Shown here: piece by piece, positions 8,399 to 16,997 of the stretch
How the letters are laid out: each line of letters starts with the position of its first letter
Position numbering within the stretch: the first letter of the stretch is position 1
IMG/VR virus record: IMGVR_UViG_3300042566_001512
Location: 144,808 to 208,807 of that record
DNA length: 64,000 bases
Origin: a virus
Direction: 5' to 3' (one strand)
Made by a program: the position numbers and the translations under genes
Notes under the pieces: generated by a model
The model's input: only the letters and a program-made list of their open reading frames with translations
Databases searched by the model: none
What the model was told of the DNA's origin: nothing

Positions 8399-10882
8399 AT
8401 GAAATACATTTACATTGAATTAAATAATTTCAAGAGAATGCCGCTGACTATAGGTGAACATTTCTCAATGGTTATAACGAATCCTATACAGATAATTCTA
8501 GGTACAAACGGTAGCGGAAAATCCAGGCTCATAAATGAACTCACGCCTTTCCCCCCAAATTCAAACGACTATTCTAAAAACGGCAGCAAGATAATAAAGA
8601 TTGAGCATAAAAATAAAATATATACATTAAAGACCGTTTTTAGTCCAAGCACAAAACATTCTTTTCATATAGACGATCAGGAAAACCTAAACGACGGAGG
8701 CACTCTCGGTGTTCAGGTCAGGTTAATTAAGGAGCATTTCGATTTCACACAAGAAACAAACGCCCTACTTCACGATCAAGAGTTATTCACTAACATGTCT
8801 CCTTCCCGAAAGAAGGAATGGTTTATAGAGATATGCGAGACGGATTACAACTACGCCATTGCGCAATATAACAAATTAAAAGAGAAATATAGAGATTGCT
8901 TAGGCGCACTAAAAATAACTAAAAAACGTCTAGCGGCCGAAACTGAAAAAACTCTAAAAAACCAAGAGCAAGAAAAAATACATGAAGAAGTAAGTCAACT
9001 GCATTCTCTATTGAGTCATCTTCTAGAATACAGGAGACCTGTAGAGAACAGCACCCAGGATATAGAGACCGAAATAAATAGACTAGAGTCACAGGTGCAG
9101 AGGTCGGCAACGCAGCTAATGTCTGTTTTGTCAAAAGACACGGCATACAGCGGGTACACTCTAGAGCATTTAACTGTTTTATCAAATAGATTAAATCAAT
9201 CCATCAATACCCTAAATGCTTTTCTAGACGAGTACACAAAACAATACGGCAAAAATTTAGAAAAGATAAAAATATTACAGCAAGCAGAACAAAGCACAAT
9301 TTCTACATTAGAACAAGAGATAGTCGAGTTAACTAATCAAAACTCTCACGTTCTAAAAAAGATAGGTGTTTTTTGCATTGGCAGTGCATCGTCGGCTTAC
9401 GAAAGTTTCCAAAATATAAAACAAATGCTTACGGAAATATGCACAAGCATACCGTCTAATAAAGATAAAAAATTCAATAATGATTCACTGAGGCGCTCCA
9501 GGGATGAGCTCGGCGCATTAAACATAAAAAAGCAAGCTGCACTAGAAAACATCTCTAGTAAACAAGCTCAGCTAAGGCATCTTTTGCTACACAAGGAAAC
9601 CCAACTGGTAAGTTGCACAAAATGCAATCACAAATTTTCTCTTGTGTATAACGAGAATACGCGAATGGAACTAGAGTCATCAATACAGCTAGCCCAGGAC
9701 AAATTAGATTTAATAAATGACAGTATAAAAACAACCCAAGCCTACGTCGATGAATGCCTTGAGTATTCTAGTCTCTATAGACAGTACAACCAAATGACTA
9801 CGGGTAACCCCGCACTACAGCCTTACTGGGATGACCTGAGAGAAAAGAACATAATTACAGACGATCCCAAGTCCGCTGTCCATCAACTAAACCAGTATGA
9901 GCAATTCTTAAAACTTCAAATAGAAGCTCAAAATACATCAGATAAGATAGAGAAAAAACAAAACCTTCTTAACTCCCTTAGAAACGTTGGCACTGAGAGC
10001 CTTCAAACCCTTCTAGATGCAAATAATTATCTTTATTCTAGGGTAGATAGAACTACTGAAAAAATAAGCTGTAAGAGCCGTAAATTAGAATTGATTAATT
10101 CTCTTATACAAAGAAAAAAGACAGTCGAAGCTATTAGTGAAAAAATAAAAACATTGTTAAATGAACATTCAGAGTGCACCGCACAATACATTGAGACCAT
10201 TAGAAGAGAAATGTTAAATGCACTTATTAAGCAGCTACAATCTGAACTAGGGGCTAAGGAGCATATTTTACATCTAGCATCTAATCAAAAAAGCGTAATT
10301 GCAAACATAGAAGAACAGATCGCAGATTTAGAAGTGGATAGACAAGCCCTTAGTTTATTGATAGACCAGTTATCGCCAAATGACGGCTTAATAGCCCAGG
10401 GATTGCTGGGGTTTATAAAATCGTTTATTGGCCAGATGAATACATTAATTGATAAAGTATGGTCATATCCAATGACAATAGGGACTTGCGACGTAAAAGA
10501 TGACGAATCTCTTGATTTGGACTATAGATTTCCAGTAAACCAAGGAGATGACCAAGACGGCGCACCAGACGTATCTCTTTGCTCTAAAGGAATGAAAGAA
10601 ATAATTAATCTGTCTTTTAAGATCACGGCAATGAAGTATCTAAATTTACTTGATACTCCTTTATACCTAGATGAGTTTGGTTCGGCCATGGACGGCGGTC
10701 ACCGTTCAGAGGTAATCTCTCTTATTAAGACTTTTAACGAACAAAAGACATTTAGTCAGACGTTTATAGTTAGTCACGACGTTACTCAGTATAATTCATT
10801 ACCAAATTCTGAAGTTTGCGTTATTTGCGACATCGGCGTAGTGGTCCCTAGTAAATATAACGAACACGTTACTTTTAAGTAA
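8399..10882 (+). CDS. SbcC/Rad50/gp46-like recombination ATPase
   Basis: This 827-aa protein has the head-coiled coil-hook-coiled coil-head plan of SMC-like nuclease ATPases. The Walker A motif GTNGSGKS lies at about residues 35-42. Long charged heptad sequences follow, with a zinc-hook CTKC near residues 405-408. After a second coiled coil come a signature-like region (VSLCSKGMKEIINLSFK) and Walker B TPLYLDEFGSAMD near 752-764, then VSHD. T4 gp46/SbcC partners with an Mre11-like nuclease (gp47/SbcD) in end processing and recombination-dependent replication. No partner nuclease is visible in this window. Confidence 0.9.
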   Translation: MKYIYIELNNFKRMPLTIGEHFSMVITNPIQIILGTNGSGKSRLINELTPFPPNSNDYSKNGSKIIKIEHKNKIYTLKTVFSPSTKHSFHIDDQENLNDGGTLGVQVRLIKEHFDFTQETNALLHDQELFTNMSPSRKKEWFIEICETDYNYAIAQYNKLKEKYRDCLGALKITKKRLAAETEKTLKNQEQEKIHEEVSQLHSLLSHLLEYRRPVENSTQDIETEINRLESQVQRSATQLMSVLSKDTAYSGYTLEHLTVLSNRLNQSINTLNAFLDEYTKQYGKNLEKIKILQQAEQSTISTLEQEIVELTNQNSHVLKKIGVFCIGSASSAYESFQNIKQMLTEICTSIPSNKDKKFNNDSLRRSRDELGALNIKKQAALENISSKQAQLRHLLLHKETQLVSCTKCNHKFSLVYNENTRMELESSIQLAQDKLDLINDSIKTTQAYVDECLEYSSLYRQYNQMTTGNPALQPYWDDLREKNIITDDPKSAVHQLNQYEQFLKLQIEAQNTSDKIEKKQNLLNSLRNVGTESLQTLLDANNYLYSRVDRTTEKISCKSRKLELINSLIQRKKTVEAISEKIKTLLNEHSECTAQYIETIRREMLNALIKQLQSELGAKEHILHLASNQKSVIANIEEQIADLEVDRQALSLLIDQLSPNDGLIAQGLLGFIKSFIGQMNTLIDKVWSYPMTIGTCDVKDDESLDLDYRFPVNQGDDQDGAPDVSLCSKGMKEIINLSFKITAMKYLNLLDTPLYLDEFGSAMDGGHRSEVISLIKTFNEQKTFSQTFIVSHDVTQYNSLPNSEVCVICDIGVVVPSKYNEHVTFK

Positions 10883-10910
10883 TTTATTTTTAAAGCTATA
10901 AATATTTAGA

Positions 10911-11015
10911 ATGACGGCATACGCCCCAGATATGTTCCTATGTACAGTAAAACAGAATAATAATATTTTACAATTCGTCAAAGACGAATACCTCGACGTA
11001 GTAAAACTATTCTGA
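10911..11015 (+). CDS. Possible small protein (34 aa)
   Basis: A short frame (MTAYAPDMFLCTVKQ...) begins 28 nt after the SbcC-like stop and ends in VVKLF. A TATAAATA sequence lies at 10897-10904, but there is no good ribosome binding site. It could be a real downstream small gene or chance. No homologue recognised. Confidence 0.3.
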   Translation: MTAYAPDMFLCTVKQNNNILQFVKDEYLDVVKLF

Positions 11016-11077
11016 ATGTAAAGCTAATAGCAAAACATGATAAATATTGTTTGATTTATAAAAACGGTAAATACATG

Positions 11078-11241
11078 GCCTCTTGTGGTGGTCCTTGGAC
11101 CACCACAAGAGGCATTGAATCATTGGGGTGATAATCACCCTGTACAAGAAAAGTGCCGCATTGTTTAGGATGGCATTCCTAAACAATGTGCAATAATTAG
11201 AATATGTCATAATAGCCCTGGTATTACCAGGGCTATTATGA
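11078..11241 (+). other. Array of strong RNA hairpins
   Basis: Three perfect or near-perfect stem-loops lie within 165 nt. One is a 17-bp stem at 11078-11113 with a 2-nt gap, the second a 12-bp stem at 11159-11188, the third a 16-bp stem at 11207-11241. A weaker GGGTGAT/ATCACCC palindrome sits near 11126. No credible gene lies between them. They could be stacked terminators insulating the SbcC-like gene from what follows, or a structured non-coding RNA. Confidence 0.6.
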
Positions 11242-11260
11242 TTTAAATCCTATTATATTT

Positions 11261-11306
11261 TTTCAGTCACATATACCTGACTCACATAGAAACAATATTG
11301 TTTCTA
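11261..11306 (+). promoter_or_regulatory. Diverged copy of the TTTCAGTCACATATA promoter/leader repeat
   Basis: It begins TTTCAGTCACATATA and ends near AATATTGTTTCTA. The same framework is found in the perfect 61-nt repeats at 22907 and 51775. A small frame with GTG start and GGA Shine-Dalgarno follows ~35 nt downstream, the same spacing as the other copies. Probably a promoter with leader. Confidence 0.55.
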
Positions 11307-11341
11307 ATCCCATTCGCTAATACGGCACGAAAGGATCCACC

Positions 11342-11467
11342 GTGCTCAATTTCCAAAACCCTGGCACAGAACATTGTAAAAGTTATAGAGGTCATCATTG
11401 TCGTCAAGATCATCGAGGTGATCAATCGGCAACAATGATTCACGATGACTGGTTAGTTAAATATTAG
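11342..11467 (+). CDS. Possible small protein after promoter repeat (41 aa)
   Basis: A GTG start (VLNFQNPGTEHCKSYRG...) preceded by AAAGGATCCACC, at the position where the other promoter-repeat copies have a small gene. The product is His/Asp-rich and not recognised. An overlapping frame would give a hydrophobic peptide but lacks a start. Support is context only. Confidence 0.3.
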   Translation: MLNFQNPGTEHCKSYRGHHCRQDHRGDQSATMIHDDWLVKY

Positions 11468-11505
11468 TCGAATTTAACTATACTGAACGTTAACGTAGAT
11501 GGTCT

Positions 11506-11598
11506 ATGCTGAATAAATTCAGCATTGTTCTTTTCATTATCATCTTAATTTCAGCACTGGTGTTTTATGTAAGTCTATTCTTTTACATATACTTATAA
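11506..11598 (+). CDS. Possible 30-aa membrane peptide
   Basis: The frame MLNKFSIVLFIIILISALVF... is almost wholly hydrophobic, a single predicted membrane span. The ribosome binding site is weak. A second tiny hydrophobic frame (MNLLLISIVIVYLV) follows at 11638-11682. Clusters of tiny membrane peptides are common in phage early regions, but these could be chance. Confidence 0.3.
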   Translation: MLNKFSIVLFIIILISALVFYVSLFFYIYL

Positions 11599-11902
11599 CG
11601 AAATACTAACTGTGACATCGTGTCTATACGACCCAATATGAATTTACTTCTCATCTCCATCGTAATCGTGTACCTGGTATAGGATCTCGGTACTTGTCTT
11701 ATGGCAAAAAACGAATACCGTGCCGGGCGGTACAATCTGGATTAATATATTTCATCCGTATTCTGGGCCAAAGTACCCGTCATTAACACACTAATGCCGG
11801 TCCTCGGAGCCACGATGTGCATGATCTATCGATTGTCTTTCGGTGTGGAAGAATAAGCGGAGCCGACGCTCTTGCCTAAATAGTAACATGATTGGATAAG
11901 AG

Positions 11903-11932
11903 CACACTCCGTGGATAATTCCACGGAGTGTG
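11903..11932. terminator. Terminator, CACACTCCGTGGA hairpin
   Basis: A perfect 13-bp stem with a TAAT loop, followed by TGTCTTTTTCTTTTC on the plus strand. It is a canonical intrinsic terminator closing the gene-poor region. The minus-strand gene ends ~70 nt downstream. Confidence 0.85.
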
Positions 11933-12003
11933 TGTCTTTTTCTTTTCTTTTTCAAATACAAAACATAATTTCTTAATTTTGCACAGTTATGTGTTCTTAC
12001 GAT

Positions 12004-12630
12004 TTAAGGAATCGTGATGCTGTTTTTAATAAACGTTTCCAGCACTTGTATTTTTTGATATAAATCAGCCGTAATGCTTTCCAGTTGAGATACTCGCAAT
12101 CTACTGGATACATTGTTTGTAATGTTTGTTATTCGTGCCTGCTCTACTGCCGCGTGCTCTTCTTGCGTTAGTATACTGGGCTCGGCATAAACGACTTCTT
12201 TTATCTCTGAACGAACGCCAATGTAGTTGAACACCACGTCCGATATTTCTTGTTTTAAGTCAGAAATGTCTAAATCGTCAGGTATGGCCGATAAAGATAT
12301 TCCTAGCATTACAATCCTGTAAGGTACGCCATTTGCGTCAGGTATGGCTTCTATGTATATTTCAGGTACTGATATTATCTCACCAATCGCCGATTCAAAC
12401 GTAATTATTCTAACACCGGCATCGGAGTCTGAATCGAACTGGGCTTGGGTCAGGCCTGCCGGCTCATACACGTCGGAAAAGGGATCGTCTCCTTTTGCAA
12501 CTAAACCATTTATAGTCTCCACTCCAATACACTGTTGTATTAGTCTAGGGTTTATTTGTGTGTCGAAAGGTGCTGTTGCCAACACGACGCCTTTCATGCC
12601 AACAGTAACGTTTATTCTTTGTACCGACAT
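12004..12630 (-). CDS. Probable virion structural protein
   Basis: This 208-aa protein has a beta-rich N-terminal ~120 residues (INVTVGMKGVVLATAPFDTQ) and a helical C-terminus. The end (ISSR..VSQLESITADLYQKIQVLETFIKN) resembles a coiled-coil oligomerisation tail. It lies 15 nt downstream of a 440-aa gene on the same strand, so the two probably form one late operon. The pattern fits a baseplate or tail-completion component. No family was recognised. Confidence 0.6.
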   Translation of the reverse strand: MSVQRINVTVGMKGVVLATAPFDTQINPRLIQQCIGVETINGLVAKGDDPFSDVYEPAGLTQAQFDSDSDAGVRIITFESAIGEIISVPEIYIEAIPDANGVPYRIVMLGISLSAIPDDLDISDLKQEISDVVFNYIGVRSEIKEVVYAEPSILTQEEHAAVEQARITNITNNVSSRLRVSQLESITADLYQKIQVLETFIKNSITIP

Positions 12631-12645
12631 AACTATTATAACCTT

Positions 12646-13968
12646 TTAATCGTAAAGAGGCGTAGTCAATTTACTAGATACAAGCAATTCGATATTCATG
12701 TATCTTGTACTAATGAAAACAATGCCGTATCTCTGTACCTTTCTATAACCGATGGGTATATCTGCATTATAGGTTAAATTCTCGGCTATCAATATCATTT
12801 GCGTTAGGCGAGTGAGCAGTCCCTGTGTCTGAGAAGACATCCGGTTGTAATCTACGCTGGTAGAAGAAACATTTATTATATCCGGATATATCTGAGTAAT
12901 ATCAAATAGATTTTCACGATTCTCGTATCCACCAATAACCAGCAGGGCCAGAGACTTATATGGGTGCGGCATTATGCTGGCGTGTGACTGCACAAAAGAT
13001 CCAGCGTAACCCGTCTCGGGTGTTAGTATGGACTTAAGATAATCTATTTCTTTGTCTGCATAAATTACCGGTGAATATATTCCCGATTGTAAAACCATAT
13101 TAGGTATTGCATAGTTGTGCCATCTAGGGAAGAATATAAATTCGGTTCTTTTAAATATATCTGGAAATATTGCTCTCCATTCAGATTCACTTCTGTTAGT
13201 GTTATTTAGAATGTATGCCGCAATTGCTTCCCTTATGACGTCGTTATCGTTCCCGTTAAGACCATATACCAAAATAGACCAGTTAGTATTTATTAGATTT
13301 GCGCCGTTAACGGGATCTACCCAGTTAAAAGATACGCCGACCAACGCAGTCTCTGGATCGTCACCCCTGGCTACCTGAATATAGTTAAATCTTTCTGAAT
13401 GTGTTACATTGCTCACCAACATCTGAACGTTGGCAGCAGTGCTAAAAAAAGAGTCTATGTTCTCAATTGGAGGGACGACTACTATCTCGTAGTTATCGTA
13501 CTTCTGTCTGAAGCTTTGATCGCTAAGCCATATAGTGGTAATATTGTCTTCGTCCAGGTAGCTTCTAGTCTTCCAACTTATCCACTCTGGGAACTGTTTG
13601 CCATTTGATGCGTTTACCAGGCTACCGCATTCCATTGAGTCGCATTCTTCTGCAAAATTGGTGGCCAACGACAATAGAAACTGTTGGGTGTTCTCTATAG
13701 TAGTACTTGCCAATTGTCTAGTGTACACCCAGTCCAATATAGAGTGACCTATAGAAACTATAGACGGTACCGGGTCTATTTCTTCGGTAACGTCACTGGT
13801 GCTGCTAAACGTATAAATAGTTATATATGAATTTAAATTAGAAGGATATACCTTCTTGTCTTTACTAAAAGTGGCACTATAGATCGATAGCTCCCCAATA
13901 GGAGCAACAACGCCACTAACGTTACTAACCAGTGTCTCTATGCTAGCAAACCCTTTTAACTGGTACAT
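12646..13968 (-). CDS. Probable virion structural protein
   Basis: A 440-aa protein of mixed alpha/beta character, rich in aromatic residues. No catalytic motif or membrane span is evident. The start follows AAAAGGAAACGCGGAC, a good ribosome binding site. It is the first gene of a two-gene minus-strand operon, opposite the membrane protein/lipoprotein pair. Its texture and minus-strand grouping with other virion genes suggest a tail or baseplate component. I do not recognise the family. Confidence 0.6.
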   Translation of the reverse strand: MYQLKGFASIETLVSNVSGVVAPIGELSIYSATFSKDKKVYPSNLNSYITIYTFSSTSDVTEEIDPVPSIVSIGHSILDWVYTRQLASTTIENTQQFLLSLATNFAEECDSMECGSLVNASNGKQFPEWISWKTRSYLDEDNITTIWLSDQSFRQKYDNYEIVVVPPIENIDSFFSTAANVQMLVSNVTHSERFNYIQVARGDDPETALVGVSFNWVDPVNGANLINTNWSILVYGLNGNDNDVIREAIAAYILNNTNRSESEWRAIFPDIFKRTEFIFFPRWHNYAIPNMVLQSGIYSPVIYADKEIDYLKSILTPETGYAGSFVQSHASIMPHPYKSLALLVIGGYENRENLFDITQIYPDIINVSSTSVDYNRMSSQTQGLLTRLTQMILIAENLTYNADIPIGYRKVQRYGIVFISTRYMNIELLVSSKLTTPLYD

Positions 13969-14102
13969 GTCCGCGTTTCCTTTTAAAATTAAAAATGTTA
14001 TGTTTTAACGTAAACCTTTTTATGTAAAAAGGTAACCATAAAATGGTCAGCTGGTTTGCCCTATTAAGGTTTTAGAAAGATTAAAGAAAGGACTATTCAT
14101 AA

Positions 14103-14528
14103 ATGAGCGCAATAATCACAACAATAAAAATAATTATGTTTTTGTTTCCCTTTTTAAAAGAGTTATTTATTGGCAAAGGCACCCCTTCAGCAAAAAAGGC
14201 TAAAATGGGCTCTTTTGAGAAACTAATGAAGTTGTCTGTTATAGCAATAGGTTGCTTTTCCGTAGCACTAAACGTTTATTTGGCGGGCAGGGTGTACGGC
14301 TTGAGTAAAGAAAACTTAAATTTTCAAAAACAAATAAAAGAATTTTCCTCAAAAGTCATCGATTGCCCTAAGCACCATGACGTAATAAAAGCACCTATGG
14401 CAAATACCTCACCAATAGAGAACAAAAGACCGGAACGTGACGAACGTCACTTTAGAAGAGGCGCTGCTTTGCCACCGGATAGAGAAACGTATATTAAAGA
14501 ATTAGAAAGAATAAACAACATACGTTGA
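14103..14528 (+). CDS. Small membrane protein, possible inner-membrane spanin or holin
   Basis: The protein has 141 aa with two hydrophobic stretches, residues ~5-20 and ~46-65. A ~75-residue charged tail follows, rich in Lys/Glu/Arg and ending in a short helix (DRETYIKELERINNIR). The gene lies 28 nt upstream of a lipoprotein gene. Membrane protein followed by lipoprotein is the usual order of Rz/Rz1-type spanins, which fuse inner and outer membranes at lysis. Two spans are unusual for Rz, so a holin or unrelated membrane protein remains possible. Confidence 0.55.
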   Translation: MSAIITTIKIIMFLFPFLKELFIGKGTPSAKKAKMGSFEKLMKLSVIAIGCFSVALNVYLAGRVYGLSKENLNFQKQIKEFSSKVIDCPKHHDVIKAPMANTSPIENKRPERDERHFRRGAALPPDRETYIKELERINNIR

Positions 14529-14556
14529 TTTAAATATCAGTTTCAAAGACACCACC

Positions 14557-14910
14557 ATGAAAACAAATACCTCTATAGTGATTTGCTTGTTTCTATTATC
14601 TGGTTGCAGCAACATGGGCAACAGTAGTTCTACTACGCAAAACTTTTATAACACCGAATATGTAAGCAATGAATATATTACGATCGGGGAACAAAAGGAA
14701 TGCAGGATGTACGTTCCTCTTGACTACACTTTAACTCCAGATATACCGATATTAAAGATTAGACAAGCGGCAGATAAAAGCGACGCCGAAGTAATTTTAG
14801 AACTTACTAAATACTTGAAAGAACTAAGAGAATATATAGCCAAGGAAAAGAGAGAACAAAAAGCTCATTATCAGAATTATATAGACGCATGTTTGTCTGA
14901 AGTAAAATGA
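14557..14910 (+). CDS. Lipoprotein, possible outer-membrane spanin
   Basis: A 117-aa protein with a lipoprotein signal: charged N-terminus, hydrophobic core, lipobox LLSGC (Cys at about residue 17), then a Ser/Asn-rich linker. The mature part contains a second Cys pair and a helical C-terminus (LKELREYIAKEKREQKAHYQNY) suitable for coiled-coil pairing. Together with the adjacent membrane protein it may form a spanin complex. Lipobox processing implies a Gram-negative host envelope. The spanin role is inferred. Confidence 0.6.
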   Translation: MKTNTSIVICLFLLSGCSNMGNSSSTTQNFYNTEYVSNEYITIGEQKECRMYVPLDYTLTPDIPILKIRQAADKSDAEVILELTKYLKELREYIAKEKREQKAHYQNYIDACLSEVK

Positions 14911-14969
14911 TAAACTCGCAAAGATGGTTTGTAATGAAACCAATTTTTTAACAGTTCAAAAAGACAAAC

Positions 14970-16448
14970 ATGGCCAGTAAAGCAAAAGCTTCAAATACAA
15001 AACAACCCGCCATTGTAGAATCTCCAGTGGGCGCAGTGGTCTACACTGATGGAGGCTGCCGGCCGTCAAAGGGATTTGGCGGTTGGGGTATGCACGGATA
15101 CGTATACAGCGATCAGTCACCTAAAAAGGGTTCTGGTAACGCAAGGCAATATCTGACAGATTTGGGTTATTTACCTAAATCGGAAAACGAAAAACCAACA
15201 GAGATCAAGCCAATTAGCTACATTGAGGGATACGGTTCTTTCTCTCATGAGGTTACTAACAATATCGCTGAAATAACGGCGGCAGCTAAAGCCGCGGAAT
15301 ATCTGTGTAAATACGATCTAAAAAAGGTAAACATTCTAACAGACAGTGAACAGGTTATCAAGGCCTCCACCAGTTGGATAGACGTGTGGAAGAGCAACAA
15401 CTGGATTAAGTCCGACGGAATGCCCGTAGCTAACCGGGACCATTGGGAGTTTTTGGATAAAAATATCCAAGCCCTTAAAGATAAAGGGACCGAAGTGTGC
15501 TTTAAATGGGTAAGAGGGCACAACGGTAACGACGGAAACGAAAGAGCTGATCAGTTGGCCACCATGGGAGTAATAAACTCCATAGAGGGCTCGCATCGTA
15601 ACGAAATAGACCAGCAGCCGGCCGACGGGTACTGGTCACAATCTCACGATAGAAATAGGTTCATAACCCACCGATCCCTATATTTTATCTCTAGAAGAGA
15701 AACCGTCGTACCTGGCGAGTACTATATGGGCAATCACGGGAAAAACGACGAGCTGCTGGCCAAGAGAGCCGCCGATGGCTGCTACGCCTACGTTAAGGTA
15801 AAAACTCCGGACCCGGTAATAGAGATGGCACGTGAGCGCCAAATAAAAGCATGTGAAGGAAATGAGCACATTTTTATTTTAAAGCTTTCTAAACTTTTTT
15901 CACAGGAAGTTTATAACGACATGATGAAGTGGGGTGAGGCGTGTTTGTATAAAAAGAACACAAACCCCAAGCAGCGCGGGTATTTGAATCTTTACTACCT
16001 AGACAAAGAAGTAGTTACGGAACAACTGAGTCCGCCGTTGATAGCTATACGGGCCATTGAATCGGTGAACGTGCTAAAGGGTCTTCTTTTGGCATGGGAG
16101 TCAAAAGATCCAAACATTAACTGCACTGACGTTACTGATTATTTCTATGAAACTGACGATAAGAAGAACAATAAACTAAAGGAGATGTTTATTTCCGGTT
16201 TTATTGGTCTGAGAGTTAAAGTGGACAATTTTACAGGTCAAAAGGACGAAGTCGAACTCACGCTGGGTATCGATATACCGGAGCGAAATACTCTAAAGCG
16301 CCTGGAGAAAGACAAGCCAAAAATGACCGTTATTACTTGGAAAGAATCGGCCGAAATGTACAGATACGCAACTATAATTCAATGCAAAGAAGACATTGGC
16401 ATCTGGGCCGGCATGTATTCTAATTTCAAGATAGTGACTGTGAAATAA
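14970..16448 (+). CDS. Ribonuclease HI domain protein with C-terminal extension
   Basis: In this 492-aa protein the N-terminal ~200 residues are an RNase HI domain. The catalytic acids are visible: VVYTDGG (Asp ~26), NNIAEI (Glu ~100), LTDSEQVI (Asp ~124), and WVRGHNGNDGNERADQLA (final His/Asp ~185-195). It would degrade RNA in RNA-DNA hybrids, for example replication primers. The remaining ~290 residues have no motif I recognise; typical RNase HI proteins are ~150 aa. An insert between the first Asp and Glu (residues ~48-85) also lengthens the domain. Confidence 0.9.
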   Translation: MASKAKASNTKQPAIVESPVGAVVYTDGGCRPSKGFGGWGMHGYVYSDQSPKKGSGNARQYLTDLGYLPKSENEKPTEIKPISYIEGYGSFSHEVTNNIAEITAAAKAAEYLCKYDLKKVNILTDSEQVIKASTSWIDVWKSNNWIKSDGMPVANRDHWEFLDKNIQALKDKGTEVCFKWVRGHNGNDGNERADQLATMGVINSIEGSHRNEIDQQPADGYWSQSHDRNRFITHRSLYFISRRETVVPGEYYMGNHGKNDELLAKRAADGCYAYVKVKTPDPVIEMARERQIKACEGNEHIFILKLSKLFSQEVYNDMMKWGEACLYKKNTNPKQRGYLNLYYLDKEVVTEQLSPPLIAIRAIESVNVLKGLLLAWESKDPNINCTDVTDYFYETDDKKNNKLKEMFISGFIGLRVKVDNFTGQKDEVELTLGIDIPERNTLKRLEKDKPKMTVITWKESAEMYRYATIIQCKEDIGIWAGMYSNFKIVTVK

Positions 16449-16522
16449 TAATGTAGTCTAGTATATTAGACTGACAAAAAACAAGACGACTTTTATCGTA
16501 ATCTAGTTAACAGGAATACAAA

Positions 16523-16951
16523 GTGAATCGCACAAATGCCACCACAGACAACCGAGCAATACAATACATAGTTAATAGACTACCGTCTCACCTAAAGCGC
16601 ATCATTTTCCTAGCCAGTATCACTGCCGTAGCAAAGAACTTAAAAGAACCCGACGACGAGTTCATAGGTAAGCTTAATGATTTAATGCAATTATCGAACA
16701 CCGGAAACAACGCACTTAAATTACCAATTTACATTAACAAACTAATCTGGAGTCACAGGGAGTGCATTCAAGAAGAGCTAAACGTGCTCACTAGTTCCAC
16801 CTGCGACCCGCAATCCCGTCAACATTGCGTAGACAGAATAAACAGCTTCACCCCTTCCTGGCTTAAATACGCCGACCAAGACACAATCATCGGAGACCTC
16901 AATAGATTGTTTCAAAAGGAAAACAGTCTATTTACTCACACTACAGTATAA
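16523..16951 (+). CDS. Hypothetical protein (142 aa)
   Basis: This frame starts at GTG after ACAGGAATACAAA and encodes a mainly helical soluble protein with scattered Cys. It follows the RNase H gene on the same strand and ends at a strong convergent terminator. No motif recognised. Confidence 0.55.
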   Translation: MNRTNATTDNRAIQYIVNRLPSHLKRIIFLASITAVAKNLKEPDDEFIGKLNDLMQLSNTGNNALKLPIYINKLIWSHRECIQEELNVLTSSTCDPQSRQHCVDRINSFTPSWLKYADQDTIIGDLNRLFQKENSLFTHTTV

Positions 16952-16961
16952 AAACACTCAG

Positions 16962-16994
16962 CATATAGCCCCGGATTTTTTCCGGGGCTATATG
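16962..16994. terminator. Bidirectional terminator between convergent genes
   Basis: A perfect 14-bp stem CATATAGCCCCGGA with a T5 loop, exactly between the stops of the 142-aa plus-strand gene and the 282-aa minus-strand gene. Confidence 0.85.
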
Positions 16995-16997
16995 GCA

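Larger units (their letters stand above)
10883..12003. other. 1.1 kb gene-poor region
   Basis: Between the SbcC-like gene and the end of the next minus-strand gene there is no frame above about 70 codons that looks real. The region holds the hairpin array, one promoter-like repeat, several tiny frames and a terminator at 11903. Another tiny frame (MPVLGATMCMIYRL..., 11794-11856) has no ribosome binding site. I see no tRNA cloverleaf. Confidence 0.6.
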
